The position numbers and the translations under genes are program-made. Positions 62,190 through 64,000 of a stretch of 64,000 bases of DNA are shown here, piece after piece. Position 1 is the stretch's first letter. Each line of letters begins with the position of its first letter. The DNA is taken from contig OY970294.1 in assembly GCA_963716125.1 (NCBI GenBank), positions 310,001-374,000 on the forward strand. The letters run 5' to 3'. The notes beneath the pieces were generated by a model. The model saw only the letters and a list, made by a program, of their open reading frames with translations. It had not been told where the DNA came from and ran no database searches. The stretch is from Acidiluteibacter sp963716125. GTDB lineage: Bacteria; Bacteroidota; Bacteroidia; Flavobacteriales_E; Vicingaceae.

Positions 62190-63779
62190 GTGAAAAAGTC
62201 AAAATTTTTAGTCTTAGTTTTTGCCACTTCTTTAGTGCTTTTAGGTATTTTGATGATTCAAGTTTATTGGATTAGAAACGCGATAGAATTAAGAAGAGAA
62301 AAATTTGATCAAACCGTGATGGAAAGTTTGGAGAATGCTCTTTTTAAATTAGAAAAGAAAGAAGCTATTACCCAAGTTAGTAAAAAATTCAATCAATCAA
62401 ATTCATCTGATTTAAATCTCTATTTGCAGCAATCAGTAGATGAAGATTTAAACGCAGCTAATGATTTTTCTGAGAGTTTTATGCGACCAATCATCAGTCT
62501 AGATTCTTCAGGAAGAAATCCAAATCAAGAACAGTTTAGAATTGAATTTCCTGGACCTTCATTCACGGATTCATCTATGTTTATTATCAGAAAAACTCAA
62601 AAAAGAGTTTTACGCACGGATGAAGTTTCAACATCGCTCAAAGAAGGACTTTCCACGACTCAAATACGCGATAAATCTATTTTGGTAAATGATATTGTTA
62701 ATGAATTAGCTTTCATTAGCATAAAAAAAAGCGCTTCTGAAAGAATTAATATCAACACGTTAGACTCAATTGTAAATGTTGAGCTTAAATCAAATGGAAT
62801 AATTGCAGAGGCAATTATAGATATATTAGATGCAAAAAATAAAAAGCTTTTGGTAAACACCAATAATAGCTGGACAAATGAGTTAATCAAAACCAATTAT
62901 AGAATTGATCTCTTTCCAAATGAGTACTTATTAGACACCGATTCTTTGTTGATTTTATTCCCCAATAGAGCACAGTATCTACTCAAAAAAATGTGGCAAA
63001 TACTGTCATTATCGATTATTTTGATTGTTATTTTAATAGCTATTTTCTTTTTTGCTTTGAGTACTATTTTTAATCAAAAGCGAATTTCTATTATCAAAAA
63101 CGATTTTATAAATAACATGACACATGAATTAAAAACTCCCATCTCCACCATTTCTTTGGCCTGCGAAGCACTTTCTGATAAAGATTTAGGATTAGATGAA
63201 AAAAGGAGAAATACCTATGTGAAAATGATCAATCAAGAAAATAATCGTTTGGGATTATTGGTAGAAAACGTACTGAAAAGTTCTATTTGGAACAGTTCAA
63301 ACTTTAATCTTAATCTTGAAAAAATAGATTTAAATTCTGTAATTGAAGAAGTTACAAAAAGTATAGAAATTCAGGTTAATAAAAAGAAGGGAACGCTAAC
63401 TTCAGCATTAACAAGCAAAAATTGTTTTATTTTAGCGGATAAAATACACATTACTAACTTGTTGTTTAATTTGTTAGATAATGCTATCAAATATTCGAAA
63501 GAAATTCCTGATATACATGTTTCAACAGAAATAATAGGCACGAATGTTGGCTTGACTGTAGAAGATAAAGGAATTGGAATTTCGAAATTAGATCAAAAGA
63601 AGATTTTTGAAAAGTTTTATAGAGTTCCAACTGGAAATCTACACAATGTAAAAGGTTTTGGATTAGGATTAAATTATGTACAAGAAATAGTGGAAAAACA
63701 CAATGGAAGAATTAACTTCACCAGCAAATTAGGAGTTGGAAGTAGATTTATTGTGCAAATTCCTCTTTTAAATGATTAA
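62190..63779 (+). CDS. two-component sensor histidine kinase
   Basis: 529 residues starting at a GTG (62190), the only start that keeps the first membrane span complete ('MKKSKFLVLVFATSLVLLGILMIQVYWIRNAI'). There is a periplasmic sensor of ~240 residues, a second span (about 271-295, 'ILSLSIILIVILIAIFFFAL'), HisKA with His near 312 ('INNMTHELKTPISTISLACEAL') and HATPase_c ('NLLFNLLDNAIKYSKE', 'EDKGIGIS', 'GFGLGLNYVQEIV'). The gene ends 2 bp before the ATG of an OmpR-type regulator, its cognate partner. No HAMP domain is evident. The signal is unknown. Confidence 0.92.
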   Translation: MKKSKFLVLVFATSLVLLGILMIQVYWIRNAIELRREKFDQTVMESLENALFKLEKKEAITQVSKKFNQSNSSDLNLYLQQSVDEDLNAANDFSESFMRPIISLDSSGRNPNQEQFRIEFPGPSFTDSSMFIIRKTQKRVLRTDEVSTSLKEGLSTTQIRDKSILVNDIVNELAFISIKKSASERININTLDSIVNVELKSNGIIAEAIIDILDAKNKKLLVNTNNSWTNELIKTNYRIDLFPNEYLLDTDSLLILFPNRAQYLLKKMWQILSLSIILIVILIAIFFFALSTIFNQKRISIIKNDFINNMTHELKTPISTISLACEALSDKDLGLDEKRRNTYVKMINQENNRLGLLVENVLKSSIWNSSNFNLNLEKIDLNSVIEEVTKSIEIQVNKKKGTLTSALTSKNCFILADKIHITNLLFNLLDNAIKYSKEIPDIHVSTEIIGTNVGLTVEDKGIGISKLDQKKIFEKFYRVPTGNLHNVKGFGLGLNYVQEIVEKHNGRINFTSKLGVGSRFIVQIPLLND

Positions 63780-63781
63780 AT

Positions 63782-64000
63782 ATGAAAGAATTAAAAGCAA
63801 GTATTTTGTTAGTTGAAGATGATGAGAACTTAGGTTCTTTATTATGTGAGTACCTTAATGGTAAAGGGTATGACACCATTTTAGCCAGCGATGGTGAAAA
63901 AGGGTTGAAAAAATTTTTGAATCAAACCTTTGATTTATGTATCTTAGATGTAATGATGCCGGTTAAAGATGGCTTTACATTGGCTAGAGAAATCAGAGAG
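63782..64000 (+). CDS. response regulator, N-terminal receiver (partial, runs off window)
   Basis: 73 codons are visible. A receiver domain opens with 'ASILLVEDDENLGSLLCEYL' (acidic pocket) and has the phospho-acceptor Asp in 'DLCILDVMMPVKDGFTLAREI'. The 'ILDVMMP.KDGF' form and the position 2 bp after a membrane kinase gene point to an OmpR/PhoB-type regulator with a winged-helix output beyond the window edge. That output domain is inferred, not seen. Confidence 0.88.
   Translation, partial: MKELKASILLVEDDENLGSLLCEYLNGKGYDTILASDGEKGLKKFLNQTFDLCILDVMMPVKDGFTLAREIRE

Overview
This 64 kb window is chromosomal DNA of a member of the Bacteroidota. Base composition is low in GC. Many proteins carry type IX secretion system (T9SS) C-terminal sorting signals (type A 'YPNP…G.Y' and type B 'FTPNGDG…' forms). 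Candidate promoters fit the Bacteroidota TTG/TAnnTTTG pattern. The ileS–dksA–lspA cluster, CrtZ, Omp28-type lipoprotein, DUF2867-type SDR protein and ECF-sigma/beta-barrel pair all fit this phylum. I cannot assign a genus from the sequence alone.

Layout. 0–0.25 kb: end of a photolyase gene. 0.4–9.8 kb: a minus-strand block of large T9SS surface proteins that looks like two tandem copies of a two-gene cassette (beta-helix protein plus jelly-roll/Ig-like protein). The downstream copy is truncated. The upstream beta-helix gene is broken by a one-base frameshift and by an IS1595-type element with a perfect 8-bp target duplication. 10–15.6 kb: another T9SS protein, an SRPBCC and an SDR gene, and an XRE/S24 regulator divergent from a DUF1883-like gene. 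15.6–19.6 kb: a phosphorelay operon (PAS/GAF kinase, two single-domain receivers, Hpt). 20–28.9 kb: one 2,966-residue repetitive T9SS protein. 29–34.5 kb: beta-helix lipoprotein, serine hydrolase, SpoIIE phosphatase with a receiver, T9SS protein. 34.5–39.7 kb: RidA, then ileS–dksA–lspA. 39.8–48.4 kb: T9SS proteins, a second IS1595 element, an ECF sigma/beta-barrel pair and asd. 48.4–53.5 kb: small conserved genes, crtZ, a fructosamine-kinase-like gene, tRNA-Ala(GGC) followed by tRNA-derived repeats, a YdcF protein and an Omp28 lipoprotein. 53.6–64 kb: an NtrC-type regulator facing a hybrid kinase, a tandem pair of TPR/SPOR-like proteins, an aldehyde dehydrogenase, and a kinase/response-regulator pair cut by the window end.

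Themes. Three are prominent: T9SS-secreted adhesin-like surface proteins evolving by duplication and by exchange of sorting domains; dense two-component signalling (four kinases, six receiver proteins or genes, one Hpt protein, one PP2C phosphatase); and IS1595 insertions. Four otherwise well-conserved reading frames (beta-helix gene near 8,484, lspA near 39,270, lamin-tail T9SS gene near 48,075, NtrC-type gene near 54,788) each carry one extra base. They are either assembly errors or real lesions, and should be checked before any of these genes is called a pseudogene.
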